A stretch of 64,000 bases of DNA from Cyanodermella asteris (lineage: Eukaryota > Ascomycota > Lecanoromycetes > Ostropales > Stictidaceae). The translations under genes were made by a program, and so were the position numbers. The notes beneath the pieces are model-generated. The model did not search any database, was not told the origin of the DNA, and saw nothing but the letters and a program-made list of their open reading frames with translations. This document shows positions 54,501 through 64,000 of the stretch, in pieces. The stretch lies in contig UYJD01000006.1 of assembly GCA_900618795.1 (NCBI GenBank), positions 664,785 to 728,784 of the forward strand, written 5' to 3'. Numbering within the stretch: the first letter of the stretch is position 1; the number at the start of each line of letters is the position of its first letter.

Positions 54501-55767
54501 GGCCAGGGATCCAGATATCTGCCAGCTGTGCCCGACAGTTCTGCTCTGCGCTGCTTGAACTCCGTACTCCACAGTCTCACCAAAGCAGCGGGCCAATCCC
54601 CGTGCTGCAACCTCGATGAGCGCCAGAGAGGCTGATGTCTCATTCGCTGCGGGTTGCTGCTTTTTTTTTGCCAGAGATGCGCCGAGAACTTGGGCGCCCG
54701 CAGAAACGACTCCCAGATTGTGTGACGATAATAGGATTATGGGATGATGCCCGCTGAACGGCTTCGCGTCTTCTGGTTCGCAGCATGTCGTGATGATTCT
54801 GACACCGTCTCGCCACCTTCAAGGACTTATGCTGATGCCGCCACCAATGGTTGGCAACGGCTACAGTAGCAGTGCGATGTGCGCGATGCCTCGTATATTG
54901 TATCTCCCAGGAGTCGTAATTTCACGCTCTCCGCCGCCGTTGCCCGCACGCTTGCTTGTCGGGGGGTTGCGTCAGGGAACAGAGTAGCAGAGGATGTATA
55001 CCGTACATGCAAGTGTAGCAGAGCAGAGCAAAGCAAACGGCAGCGCAGCACGAAACCAACACAGACATGTAGACTTGACGGAGAAGGGGAATTGGAGTGT
55101 TCGCAGCCGCGGTGGCTTTCCTTTTCCCATGCCAAAGACAGTGTAGACAAGGTCGCTTCTGTCCCATCTGCTGCCGGCCTCTGCGACTGCAGTTCGACTC
55201 CACTCCTGGACGGGTTGCTGTCTGCTGTCTGCTGTCTGCTCCGTACGTACTCAACCTGCTGAACCGATCTATATCCCGTTCACCTACTCCATCTGCCATT
55301 TCTCCCCCTGGTTCCGCTCCCCCCTGCCCATCCCAGCAGCGGATGCCTGCAGAACGCATCACATTCCTTTAATCCCTGTTTCCGCACTACACTATTCTTC
55401 GCCGTCTTCCGCCCGAGGTTCGTCGTTCGTGTGCTGGCGCCGGCAGAAGAAAGTCGCTGGTTCGTGGAGCCCCTCGGGAGTCGCAGCCGCCGCGGAATTC
55501 AGCAATCAGTATCACCACCTCGCTTGCTCAAGCGCGTGCAAGCACCTAATCGCCTCATTAATGCGATCCACCCATCTATGACACTTTCACATTGCTCGAC
55601 AGGAGCTTGACGACCCCCAAGCCGCCTGCTCCGAGGGCGCAGGGCCGGCTACCGTCTCGTCTACTTGCTATACTCTGGGTCCTGGCGGCTCGGCAGTCTG
55701 CAGTGCAGGAGCTTCAATACCATCAAAACACCAATAATTCGCAGCGGCCTGTGCTGCAGACGAGAGC
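51587..55767. other. Gene-poor region, right part probable RhoGAP promoter and leader
   Basis: About 4.2 kb with no supportable gene on either strand; all frames are short and lack domains. From about 55260 the plus strand has C/T-rich tracts (CACCTACTCCATCTGCC, then CCCCTGGTTCCGCTCC) as in fungal leaders, suggesting transcription of the BEM3-like gene starts several hundred bases before its ATG. A nine-T run is present at about 54661. Confidence 0.5.
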
Positions 55768-58700
55768 ATGGATGCGGCTGCTCACAGACAGATCTTTACT
55801 CGCTCCCATGTGTCCCAGTCACCCGGCGCAATGAGCCACTCCTCCAACACCAGTCCCATCGAAGGGCCGCCCCGAGGCGTTCTGTCTCAGGCCTCGCACG
55901 CCAGTCGCTCCATACAAGGCAGCCCGGTAATCGCATCTGGTGCCTTTGCTCGCGGGAGCGACTCTCCACGGTCGATGCAAGGCGCAATGTCTGCCCTGGG
56001 CACTGCAGGCGGCGCTGCTCGGGACAGTCCTTTGACAACCCCCCGGAATCAGCACCCCGGTCCACTCGTCAGAACGAACTCTACACCTCAAGTCGCTTCC
56101 TCCAAAGACTCTCCGCCCAATTCAGCTGCTGCACTGGCCATGGAGAAGAGGAGGAATGCCGCGAACAAAGCGGATGAGGCACATATGTTCAGAACGTCCT
56201 CCATGGACTCCACACACTCTTCAATGTCTTCCGCGACGACATTCTCGCAGACCTCCTCTTCCGCCGATGGAACGTCTTCTGCAGAGATTGCTAGCATGAT
56301 TCAGGCAGCTGGGTCAGCAGAGAACGTCATCAGGCAACTGCTCAAAGAGAAGCGCAGCCAGGCAGCACAGAACAATCAGCTGTTCAAGCTATTGAACAAG
56401 CAGAAGAGCATGATGCAGGGTATGCACGTAGACTTGGAGAAGGCAATGGTGGATCGCGAGAGGTACAAGAAAATCGCCGAGCAGTTGACAACGCTTCCCG
56501 TCACATCAGACGCTCCCTGGCAGGCCCGCAAGGCATCTCCAGCCATCAGCAATATATCAGCGCTCAGCAGCGGCTCGGGCGATCAGCTGCCCATTCAGCG
56601 CTTCCCCGACGCAGAGGTCGTAACAAACGGAGTCGGCACGACTCACAAGGGCGACGCTGACGCAGGCTCTTCGAACAAGCAACAACCAACGCCAAGAACA
56701 CTGTCAGACGCAACTTTACGTGGAGAAGAGAGGGAATCAAAGAGAGATACAGCGATACAAGACAAGCCGGCAGCTCCGAAGATTTACAAGACAGGTCAGG
56801 CATCACACGGGCCCGTTTCTCCTCAGTCCCCAAAAACACCCAAGACGCCCGATGCACCAGACTCGACACACTCTAGCTTCACCGCCAGAAGATCGATGAC
56901 ACAACGAAAGGACGGAGGACAGCAGTCCGTCCCTGGATCGCCAACAGAAATAATAGCTGGCTCTCCCTCGACAAGAAAAGCACCGCCGGCACCCTTGAAT
57001 CTGGGGAAACCGCCTCAAGCGCCGCCACCGCCCCCACCCATGCAAGATCTTGGTCCTGGCGACCACACAGAGTCCGATTATACGGACACGGATCTCGACA
57101 TGGACGATTTGCCGACGTTTGACCGTGGTCGCAAAAAGACTCGCGAGGAGGACGATCAGGAACGGGAAGTTATCATGATACGGGCTCAGCGAGCAAGCCA
57201 AAGTGCGGCAAAGGAGAAATCGCGATCAAAGAGCTCGAAGAAGTCCACCAAAGGACAAGTATCGCCTCCAGTTGAAGAACTGCCAAAGTCGCCGAGCTTC
57301 AAATCCTTCGGTCCGCCCGAGTCCCCTGGAACTTTTGGCAAAAGTCAGCCAGCGTCTTTAGTTGGGATGCTAAGTGCCGGGTCGAGCAGCAGCGGGAATA
57401 CTTCGATCCAAGAACGGACAGTCTCGCCTCCATTGAAGAGTCCTGGCCTGCCATTAAGTCCGCGGCCGCAAGATAGACCAGTGAATGCGCCTCTACCCCG
57501 TGCAGCTAACGAGGCTATTACTGCCGCATCGATCACCGTTCCCGGAGCTGGCTTGCAGCCCGGTGGCGCAGCACCTCCTCTTTCTCCTCGCCCTCCCAGA
57601 CATCCGATACCTTTGCCTGCAAATGCACCGGCCGGCCCTCTTCCCCAACCACCGATGAGTGCTCCACTCCAACCTCGAAACGGCCCAGCTCACGGCCTCC
57701 CAATTCCCCAGTCCGCAGCGCTACAAGCCCCAAGGCACGCACATGAGCCAGTCGCTCACGAGGGACTGGACTCGTCTGGGCCGCAGCCAGGCACCATCTA
57801 CCTTGGCCTGAAGTCCGATTCACATCCCGACCTGCTCCTCCCTCCTAATGCGCTTCCCTCGATTCTCATCAAGGTCACGTCTTCCCGCTTGCGCCCATCG
57901 CGTCAGAGTACTTTGGGTCTTCGAAACTCGAATGATGAATCTGTCTTTACACTGGGCGTGTTCGCTCGATCGAATAACAAACAGCTGTGGCGAGTCGAAA
58001 AGGCGGCTGTATCCCTCGTTCAGCTTGAGCATCTACTCAAGCAGACACAGCCATTTGACGTCAAGGTACCCGATCGATCGCTTTTCACGGGTCATGCTCC
58101 TGCGCGGATAGATGCTCGGCGAACTGCTCTGGAATCGTTCTTCGAGAATGTGTTAGATACACCAATGAACGAGAAGGCTGGCTTGATACTTTGCAAATAC
58201 TTTTCAACGCAGACCATTGCAGCAGAAGAGCCTCTCCATGAGCGGGGCCAGCCATCGTTGAGTAGCATTCAGGACCGTGATTCGCCTGATAGAATCGTGA
58301 AGGAGGGCTATCTCACGAAAAAGGGCAAGAATTTCGGTGGCTGGAAGGCGCGATACTTTGTGCTTAACGAGCCAGTTTTGCGCTACTACGAATCCCCTGG
58401 GGGATCTCTGCTTGGTGCGATCAAGCTGACAAACGCGCAGATTGGGCGTCAATCGGGCCAGAAGCGATCGCCTTCCAGGGGTACGGGCGAGCCGGAAGAA
58501 GACACGTCGTTTCGACATGCCTTCCTCATCATGGAGCCGAAGCGAAACAACTCGAGCAGCCAACTGCAGCACGTCCTGTGCGCAGAAAGCGACGCAGAGC
58601 GAGATGAATGGGTCGAAGCGCTAATGTTCTACCTGGGCAAGCAGCCGGAGCAGACCGAGTCGAAGGACAAGGCAAAGCCACCAACCCGAGAAGGCTCGGG

Positions 58701-60396
58701 CCGCGATAAGTCAAAGCTCCTGCAGACGATGATGAAAGAGCGCGAGAAACGCGATCGCCCTTCTGACGCGTCCGACAACCCGCCCGAAGACGCCCTTCGA
58801 GGCTTCAGCTACTCGGACAGCACACCAGGACAAGCCCCAGTGATGAAAGGCCCCAATTCACGCAACATGGCCACTCCTCCGCCCATTACGACACCCGCAC
58901 AGTCCAGCCCTGTTCAGCGCAACATCTCTGGGCCGAGGGGAGGCGCACCGATCGAGGACGCCAGCACGTGGGGCAACAAAGACCCAATGTCTACCACCAG
59001 AGATATGATCTCTAGGCCTCAGAACGCCGTTCCCATCACCGACGCCTCCGTCTGGGGCAATAAGGATGCCATCTCTGGCCCACGCAATGCGCAGCCCATT
59101 ACCGATGCCAGCGCATGGGGTAACAAGGCGGACAAACTGAAAGCGGACGACAGCACAAACTCTCCACAAAGTCCACGCGGCCTGCATGTCGACAAGGCCG
59201 AGAAGGAGATTCGCAAGCGTTCGTTCTGGGGAGGGTTCCGCGGTCATAGTACTTCTGACTCGGCGACTGGGTTGTCTTCTTCCGTTGAATCGGACAGTGC
59301 CATGGGCAAACGGCTGGCTGCCAGGCCAGTCTTTGGCATTCCACTGCAGGAAGCTGTACAATATTGCATGAGCCCCGGCTCGCCGTATCCTTTGCCAAGT
59401 CCTGCATTCCGATGTCTTGAGTACCTCGAGCAAAGGGGAGGCGAAATGGAGGAGGGACTCTTCCGTATTAGTGGCAGCCAGATCACCATCAACAAGCTGA
59501 AAGAACGCTTCAACGTTGAAGGTGACGTTGACCTCATCCACGAGAGCGAACACGGCAAAGGTGGATTCGACGTTCACGCGATTGCCAGTCTGCTCAAGAT
59601 GTACCTTCGTGAGCTGCCGGAACGTGTACTCACCAACGCCATGTACCCGGCATTCCTCAAGGCACAAGAGCTTGATACAGAAGCGGGCCGCATTGCTGCT
59701 CTGAATCGACTGGTCCACAAATTGCCTTTGCCTAACTGGACACTCATCTTCCACCTGATCAAGTTCCTTGTTCAGGTCGATGGTGCGAGCGAGTTGAGCA
59801 AGATGACTGTGCGCAACATTGGCATCGTTTTCGCGCCAACGCTCAACCTCAGTAATCCGATCATCGCACAATTCATCAAAAATTTCCACGCCATCTTTGA
59901 GACTACGCCGCCCGAGGAAGACGGTGAGGACAACGTCGGCATCGAAGTCACCGCCCCAAGCCCTCGCAATCTTGGCGGCGCCCCAAGTCACGTGGACGGG
60001 GCACCGCCTATGATCCCAGGACTCGACAGCGACGCGGCAAACGGCCTCGGTCTGCAATATGATGATGTTCTGCAACTTGCTCATGGCCTGCAGCTTGACG
60101 ATGCAAGCAGTCTTGGCAGTGACAGCACCCGCATGACCAACTCGAGCAGTGCGAGAGGCACTCCTGTCAGTGGTCTCGGCCCGGCACCCGCGGGAGAATA
60201 TGGTAGCTCCACCATGCCGTCGGGTGGTGCATTGGGTGTACCTGGTGGCTCGAACGACACCAGGACATCGCGACAGAAAAAGAGGGAGAGCAATATTCAA
60301 ATGCTCATGGGTGGCTTTCCTGGCCCGGGCACCACCATGCATGGATCAGGAGGCGCACAGCGAAGAGGCAACATGCCAACAACGAGAGAGGAGTAA
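55768..60396 (+). CDS. BEM3: Bem3-type RhoGAP with PX and PH domains
   Basis: Intronless, 1542 aa from the ATG at 55768 (a later ATG at 55831 is possible). Domains in order: a disordered Ser-rich start; coiled coil about 188-240 (NNQLFKLLNKQKSMMQGMHV); Pro-rich and acidic linkers (PPQAPPPPPPMQ near 415); PX about 674-814 (PSILIKVTSSRLRPSR, LFTGHAPARIDARR); PH about 843-960 (VKEGYLTKKGKNFGGWKARY, DERDEWVEALMFYLG-like end); three WGNKD repeats about 1050-1120; RhoGAP about 1187-1380 with the arginine finger in EEGLFRISGS (Arg near 1233), LLKMYLRELPERVL and NIGIVFAPTLNL. The PX-PH-RhoGAP order is that of yeast Bem3, which inactivates Cdc42 at polarity sites and binds phosphoinositides. The C-terminus is disordered, ending with an RQKKRESNIQML segment. 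Very confident in the family. Confidence 0.93.
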   Translation: MDAAAHRQIFTRSHVSQSPGAMSHSSNTSPIEGPPRGVLSQASHASRSIQGSPVIASGAFARGSDSPRSMQGAMSALGTAGGAARDSPLTTPRNQHPGPLVRTNSTPQVASSKDSPPNSAAALAMEKRRNAANKADEAHMFRTSSMDSTHSSMSSATTFSQTSSSADGTSSAEIASMIQAAGSAENVIRQLLKEKRSQAAQNNQLFKLLNKQKSMMQGMHVDLEKAMVDRERYKKIAEQLTTLPVTSDAPWQARKASPAISNISALSSGSGDQLPIQRFPDAEVVTNGVGTTHKGDADAGSSNKQQPTPRTLSDATLRGEERESKRDTAIQDKPAAPKIYKTGQASHGPVSPQSPKTPKTPDAPDSTHSSFTARRSMTQRKDGGQQSVPGSPTEIIAGSPSTRKAPPAPLNLGKPPQAPPPPPPMQDLGPGDHTESDYTDTDLDMDDLPTFDRGRKKTREEDDQEREVIMIRAQRASQSAAKEKSRSKSSKKSTKGQVSPPVEELPKSPSFKSFGPPESPGTFGKSQPASLVGMLSAGSSSSGNTSIQERTVSPPLKSPGLPLSPRPQDRPVNAPLPRAANEAITAASITVPGAGLQPGGAAPPLSPRPPRHPIPLPANAPAGPLPQPPMSAPLQPRNGPAHGLPIPQSAALQAPRHAHEPVAHEGLDSSGPQPGTIYLGLKSDSHPDLLLPPNALPSILIKVTSSRLRPSRQSTLGLRNSNDESVFTLGVFARSNNKQLWRVEKAAVSLVQLEHLLKQTQPFDVKVPDRSLFTGHAPARIDARRTALESFFENVLDTPMNEKAGLILCKYFSTQTIAAEEPLHERGQPSLSSIQDRDSPDRIVKEGYLTKKGKNFGGWKARYFVLNEPVLRYYESPGGSLLGAIKLTNAQIGRQSGQKRSPSRGTGEPEEDTSFRHAFLIMEPKRNNSSSQLQHVLCAESDAERDEWVEALMFYLGKQPEQTESKDKAKPPTREGSGRDKSKLLQTMMKEREKRDRPSDASDNPPEDALRGFSYSDSTPGQAPVMKGPNSRNMATPPPITTPAQSSPVQRNISGPRGGAPIEDASTWGNKDPMSTTRDMISRPQNAVPITDASVWGNKDAISGPRNAQPITDASAWGNKADKLKADDSTNSPQSPRGLHVDKAEKEIRKRSFWGGFRGHSTSDSATGLSSSVESDSAMGKRLAARPVFGIPLQEAVQYCMSPGSPYPLPSPAFRCLEYLEQRGGEMEEGLFRISGSQITINKLKERFNVEGDVDLIHESEHGKGGFDVHAIASLLKMYLRELPERVLTNAMYPAFLKAQELDTEAGRIAALNRLVHKLPLPNWTLIFHLIKFLVQVDGASELSKMTVRNIGIVFAPTLNLSNPIIAQFIKNFHAIFETTPPEEDGEDNVGIEVTAPSPRNLGGAPSHVDGAPPMIPGLDSDAANGLGLQYDDVLQLAHGLQLDDASSLGSDSTRMTNSSSARGTPVSGLGPAPAGEYGSSTMPSGGALGVPGGSNDTRTSRQKKRESNIQMLMGGFPGPGTTMHGSGGAQRRGNMPTTREE

Positions 60397-61301
60397 GAAA
60401 CAACAGAAAATGGGGTCGTCGTGGCTGAGGCCCGCTCGCTGGGCGATGGTCAAAATGCGTGAGTTCGCTTCGTCGCCAGACCTGGACATGTTACTGACCC
60501 TTTCCAGCTATGCTCATATCGATTTCATCAACGCGCTTATGGCTTCGCTGCCATCATGAATGCACCACGCTCCCGACATGTATAGACGACTTTGCACGTC
60601 CGACTGAGCGTTCACGTTTTGAGCCTTCATCTTCCACCGTCGGCTGGCTTTGATACCCATCAACACTCTTGGACTTTCGACAGACGCATCGCATTTATGA
60701 TACCACAATTCGTTCTCTTTTCTTGTTCTTTTTCACCACAAGAGGGGAGTTTAGCCCCTTCACAGTCTGATATTAATGCAGCGGAAACACAGCAAACCGG
60801 AGTTTTTCATCGATCTTGGGTTGGATCAGTCGATCAGGGAACTGGGACACTGGGCATATAGCGGCTTACGAGCACACAACTACGTTCTTTGGACTCGGAC
60901 AGATGACTTTTCTTCACTTAATTGCTAGTTTTGGTTCGACGCAGCGAATGTTCCAGGATACGCACTCTCCTGTTCTGTTCTTATTGGAGAGAAAGAGAAT
61001 CCCACCACTGTTATCGTCACTTGGACGCTGAGATTCCCCATTTTGTTTATGTGCGGATATAAGAGAGACGAAGCTTGGAAGAGAGGAAGGGAGGATAGTA
61101 TGTTTGGCGAAAAATAGTCCGGCGGCTCGAAAAGGAAGAGCGAAATTGATATGAGATGAATATGATACATACTGGTGTTCTCTGGAATTATTTTGCATCG
61201 GTCATGTTCACAAATTTGCGTTCGTCTGTCTCTGATTTCTATTGATGTTCGGCCGCTGCCCTTCCAACATTTGCCCAGAATCGAACTCGCTCGTCACTTG
61301 C
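60397..61301. other. Intergenic region between convergent BEM3 and O-methyltransferase genes
   Basis: About 900 bases; 3' UTRs presumed. No gene seen. Confidence 0.6.
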
Positions 61302-63133
61302 TCACTCACCCTTCAGCCCAATGACGAGAATATGATTCATACCCGGCACCGGCTGCGCACAGCTCAGGAGCTCCAGCCTCGGGTCCGCCGCACTCAGCAA
61401 CGCCTTCCAATCCCCCTCATCCCGTTCCCGCGACCCAAAATACGCCATCATCTTCAAATCACCACACCTGGAAGCACACACCCCGCGTTAGCCGGCATTC
61501 TTTCAGATACACCGCATTCCTATATGATTAAGGGAACCCCACAAAATAAACATAATCAAAAGAAATCAAAAAGGACCAAAAAAAAACCACCAGAAAGTGG
61601 GAAAAAAGGGGGGAAAACAAGGCTTATCGGTGTCGGTTACCTTCGACTCCTCTCATGCGCACCACCCAACGTCCCCGGCCCATGCAACAACCTCTCACAG
61701 ACCACGACCCGACTGCCCCTCCCCATCGCCGCGCCCAGCTTCCCGAACGCGCTCACGCACTGCGCGTCGGGATAGTTGTGAAACACGGCGCGGAGGAAGT
61801 ATACCGCCGCGTTGCGGTACTCCTCCGGCTGGGGGTCCAGGAAGTCGTGGGCGACGAAGTCGATCCTGTCGGAAATCGAGGGGTCGAGGGGTGGCGCGGA
61901 GGCGATTACGTCGGGTAGGTCTTGCACGGTGAAGTACAGGTGGGGGAAGAGGTGGGCGAGGGAGGTGGAGACGGGGCCGTGGCCGCCGCCGAGGTCGATT
62001 ATGTGGGCTTTGCCGAGGCTGGTCTGGGATTGAGGGTTAGGGTGATGGATGAAAGGAATGAAAATATGGGGGGTTATGGGACTTGAGACGCGTGGGAGAT
62101 TGCTTCTTGTTTCAGACGAGAATGGGAATCGAGAGGGGAGGGGGATTGGGGAGAGAGGACGGGACGACGTACCCAGTCGAAGCCTTGTATTATTGGATCC
62201 AGAGGCACGCGGGTTGCGAAGTGGCTCATTGCGTTGGACCAGCGGCGGGCCCGGTCGGGATGGTCGAGGAACCAGGCGTACATGCCTTTGTCGGTGCCGT
62301 GAGCGAGACTGAAGCCCTGTCGTGAGAGAAGTACAGGTTAGCTGGAAGGATTCTGTCTGTTCTGCGTGTGTGGCTAGGTCTTACGCTTTGAGAGGGACTT
62401 TGCGACGAGTTCCATTTCGCAAGCGCGTCCGCCGTCTGTGCATTCAGAAGTCAGTTATCTCCCTCTCCCTCACACACAAACACACATTATTGCGAGATTC
62501 AACGACCCTGATACACGATTTCCGAACGATCCGTGGTGTGAGCGAGACGTATGAAAGCGGCGGCCTTGAACCGTTCTTCGGTGCCGGTGCCGACGAAATC
62601 TCGAATCAGTGCGTTTTCGGCGAGGACTTTCGATGCAGCCGTGTGAGCTACGATGCCGATGGTGGGCTCATGGAAGGTGTGTCGGGTCATTGCTTGACGC
62701 AGGATGCGTTGGAGGTCGATCACGTTGAGGCCGCATTTGGTGGATAGGTCTTCGAAACTGATTGTGCCGGCGATCGGGACGAGTCGGGCAATGTCGAAGC
62801 GGGTGATTGTGTTTAGACTGACGAAGTCGTCCAGAGGCTAGGGGAAGCTGGTTAACACAGGTCTTCGTTAAGTGAACAAGTCGGGTGGTTTACGTCGGTG
62901 TCCATTAGCATGGCTGTTGGACCCCTTGCAAGGTCGTGCAATGTTCGTGTATTTTGCAATAGTGAGGCGTGAGCCACTGCTGCCGGGTCCTTGGGTGGAA
63001 TGTTGAAGTTGGCTGGGCCATCGGCATCGAAAGAGGGCGGGCTGACATTGTTCTGTTTGCAGTACTCGTCGAGCTTGGTCGCGTCGTCCAGAATCTGCTG
63101 AGCGAGTTGCACGAGCTGCGAGGGTGTAGCCAT
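61302..63133 (-). CDS. Class-II SAM-dependent O-methyltransferase
   Basis: Six exons by eye: 63133-62894, 62837-62517, 62435-62385, 62316-62173, 62023-61641 and 61467-61302, giving 434 aa with all phases agreeing. The N-terminal dimerisation part includes LVQLAQQILDDATKLDEYCK and, in exon 2, a winged-helix segment ITRFDIARLVPIAGTISFED. Exon 4 gives GMYAWFLDHPDRARRWSNAM. The SAM motif is HIIDLGGGHGPVS, followed by FTVQDLPDVI, DFVAHDFLDPQP, and FLRAVFHNYPDAQ, where the family's catalytic His precedes Asn-Tyr instead of the common Asp-Trp. The end DLKMMAYFGSRERDEGDWKA matches the post-catalytic helix. These enzymes methylate phenolic or polyketide hydroxyls, often in secondary metabolism. No polyketide or NRPS gene is within the window, so a cluster role is unproven. 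Confidence 0.88.
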
Positions 63134-63375
63134 CTTCAATATTTAGGGAGTGCTAGGTACAGGAATTTCAGAAATTATTACATGGATCTTTCAATAATTA
63201 CAGTTGATGTGTTTTCTCAGATGGCGGTCATCAATGCGGTCAACAACTGCCCCTCGGGCAGACGTCAGTCCTCAGCTGAAACCCAAAGTTGGTATCAGCT
63301 AAACCTTAAGTGATCCCCCATCCGTCCAAACCTCTTGTACAGACTTCTCGCGCAAACAAAACGGAGTCACATCGA

Positions 63376-64000
63376 TCAGATAAATGCCTTCTCAATAGTC
63401 TCAGCCTCCTTCGGCTTTGATCCGCCGTTCTCGTATTTCTCCCACCCAACCACCTTCGCCTGAACTTTCCTCGGACTTTTATCATTCCTCTTCTCCAATC
63501 CATCTTTCCAGCTTAGAACTGTTTGTAATAGATTCTCTACCTCTTCGACTGTGCCTTCCACCTGCCGTGACAGTAAATCCCTGTGTGAACCGCCAGTTCT
63601 TTCATCCAAAGCTTTGAGACGATCTGCTACCATTTTCATTCCTCTCAACCAACGAGCATGCTGTGCGAGCTCCGCAATGACCGTTCGGTCGTACTCGGCT
63701 TGCTCTACAGCTGTTGTGTTCGATGGAGGTGGCAGGCCGGCAGGAGGTGCAATGACTGGCTTCGGACGTGAAGCGGGCGTCTTTTGCGTAATGGGGGATT
63801 TTGGACGAGTTTCGATCTCCGGCTGATGGTTGCTCAGGAACGAAGCATCGGCTGGAGAGAAATTCAGGTGTAGGTCGGCCGGAACAGCTGATTTGGGCGG
63901 TGGGCGGGGCTTATTGAGCTTTTGTCGCTTGCCGTCGTCGCCGTCAGTTTCGTGAGTTTGTACGGAGAGATTTGGAGAATCTGGGTGGTGTGGAGCCACA
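63376..64000 (-). CDS. Unrecognised protein, C-terminal part, cut by right window edge
   Basis: The frame is open from the right edge to a TGA at 63376; about 208 residues are visible and the true start is outside, since no convincing ATG precedes the coding-like part. The N-terminal visible part is Pro-rich and basic (KRQKLNKPRPPPKSAVPADL, KTPASRPKPVIAPPAGLPPP). The C-terminal part is helical: EYDRTVIAELAQHARWLRGM, KMVADRLKALDERTGG and a Leu/Glu coiled coil (VEEVENLLQTVLSWKDGLEK), ending with a charged tail. This may be a subunit of a coiled-coil complex. I do not recognise it. Confidence 0.6.
   Translation of the reverse strand, partial: VAPHHPDSPNLSVQTHETDGDDGKRQKLNKPRPPPKSAVPADLHLNFSPADASFLSNHQPEIETRPKSPITQKTPASRPKPVIAPPAGLPPPSNTTAVEQAEYDRTVIAELAQHARWLRGMKMVADRLKALDERTGGSHRDLLSRQVEGTVEEVENLLQTVLSWKDGLEKRNDKSPRKVQAKVVGWEKYENGGSKPKEAETIEKAFI

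Noticed and set aside
58858-60342. 494-residue minus-strand frame opposite the RhoGAP domain
   Set aside because: Antisense shadow of a conserved GAP domain; no recognisable fold and unlikely composition.

Overview
The window is a piece of a filamentous ascomycete (Pezizomycotina) nuclear genome, possibly a dothideomycete, although that class assignment is an inference. Genes are monocistronic and lie on both strands. Introns are short (about 40-80 nt) GT-AG introns, often with a CTAAC/CTGAC-type branch site. The encoded proteins include fungal-specific families such as PalF (ambient-pH signalling), a Bem3-type RhoGAP, a PNGase A-like secreted protein and an Rrn10-like Pol I factor. No tRNA, rRNA or CRISPR array was recognised, and no intact transposon.

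Layout. 0-17 kb is gene-rich: the 3' end of DED1, a PNGase A-like protein, an F-box-like hypothetical, argininosuccinate synthase, an ER cyclophilin, mitochondrial uS13, MND1, a CSA/ERCC8 WD40 protein, an APH-kinase pseudogene, an Rrn10-like protein and a SIMPL-domain protein. 17.35-26.8 kb is a roughly 9 kb stretch with no supportable gene; its right end is probably the promoter and leader of palF. 26.8-51.6 kb is again gene-dense: palF, a LanC-like protein, a small membrane protein paired with ribosomal eL38, a NAT9-like acetyltransferase, a DUF7918-like protein, an NTF2-like export factor paired with mitochondrial MetRS, serine dehydratase, the farnesyltransferase alpha subunit, a degenerate CCCH zinc-finger protein and two unrecognised proteins. 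51.6-55.8 kb has no gene except the probable promoter and leader of the large RhoGAP gene at 55.8-60.4 kb. The right end holds a six-exon class-II O-methyltransferase and a truncated unknown gene.

The genes do not form one pathway. They are mostly housekeeping genes: translation, mitochondrial translation, Pol I transcription, repair, meiosis, prenylation, amino-acid metabolism, pH sensing and polarity. Three head-to-head pairs share short intergenic regions that are probably bidirectional promoters: cypB/SWS2, the small membrane protein/RPL38, and the NTF2-like gene/MSM1.

Points of note. (i) The cyclophilin gene can encode two ends from one splice choice: retaining an intron gives an HVEL tail like an ER-retention signal, and splicing it out gives a membrane-anchored tail, in frame. 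(ii) Several otherwise good genes (MND1, SIMPL, LanC-like, the 49.5-51.6 kb gene) each break frame by what looks like one missing base. Two of these are in G/C homopolymers, and there is a 25-N gap, so I suspect undercalled bases in the assembly. (iii) An aminoglycoside-phosphotransferase-like kinase has decayed into a pseudogene with stop codons as well as frame breaks. All gene models were spliced by eye; exon ends are exact only to the extent that consensus and reading frame allow.
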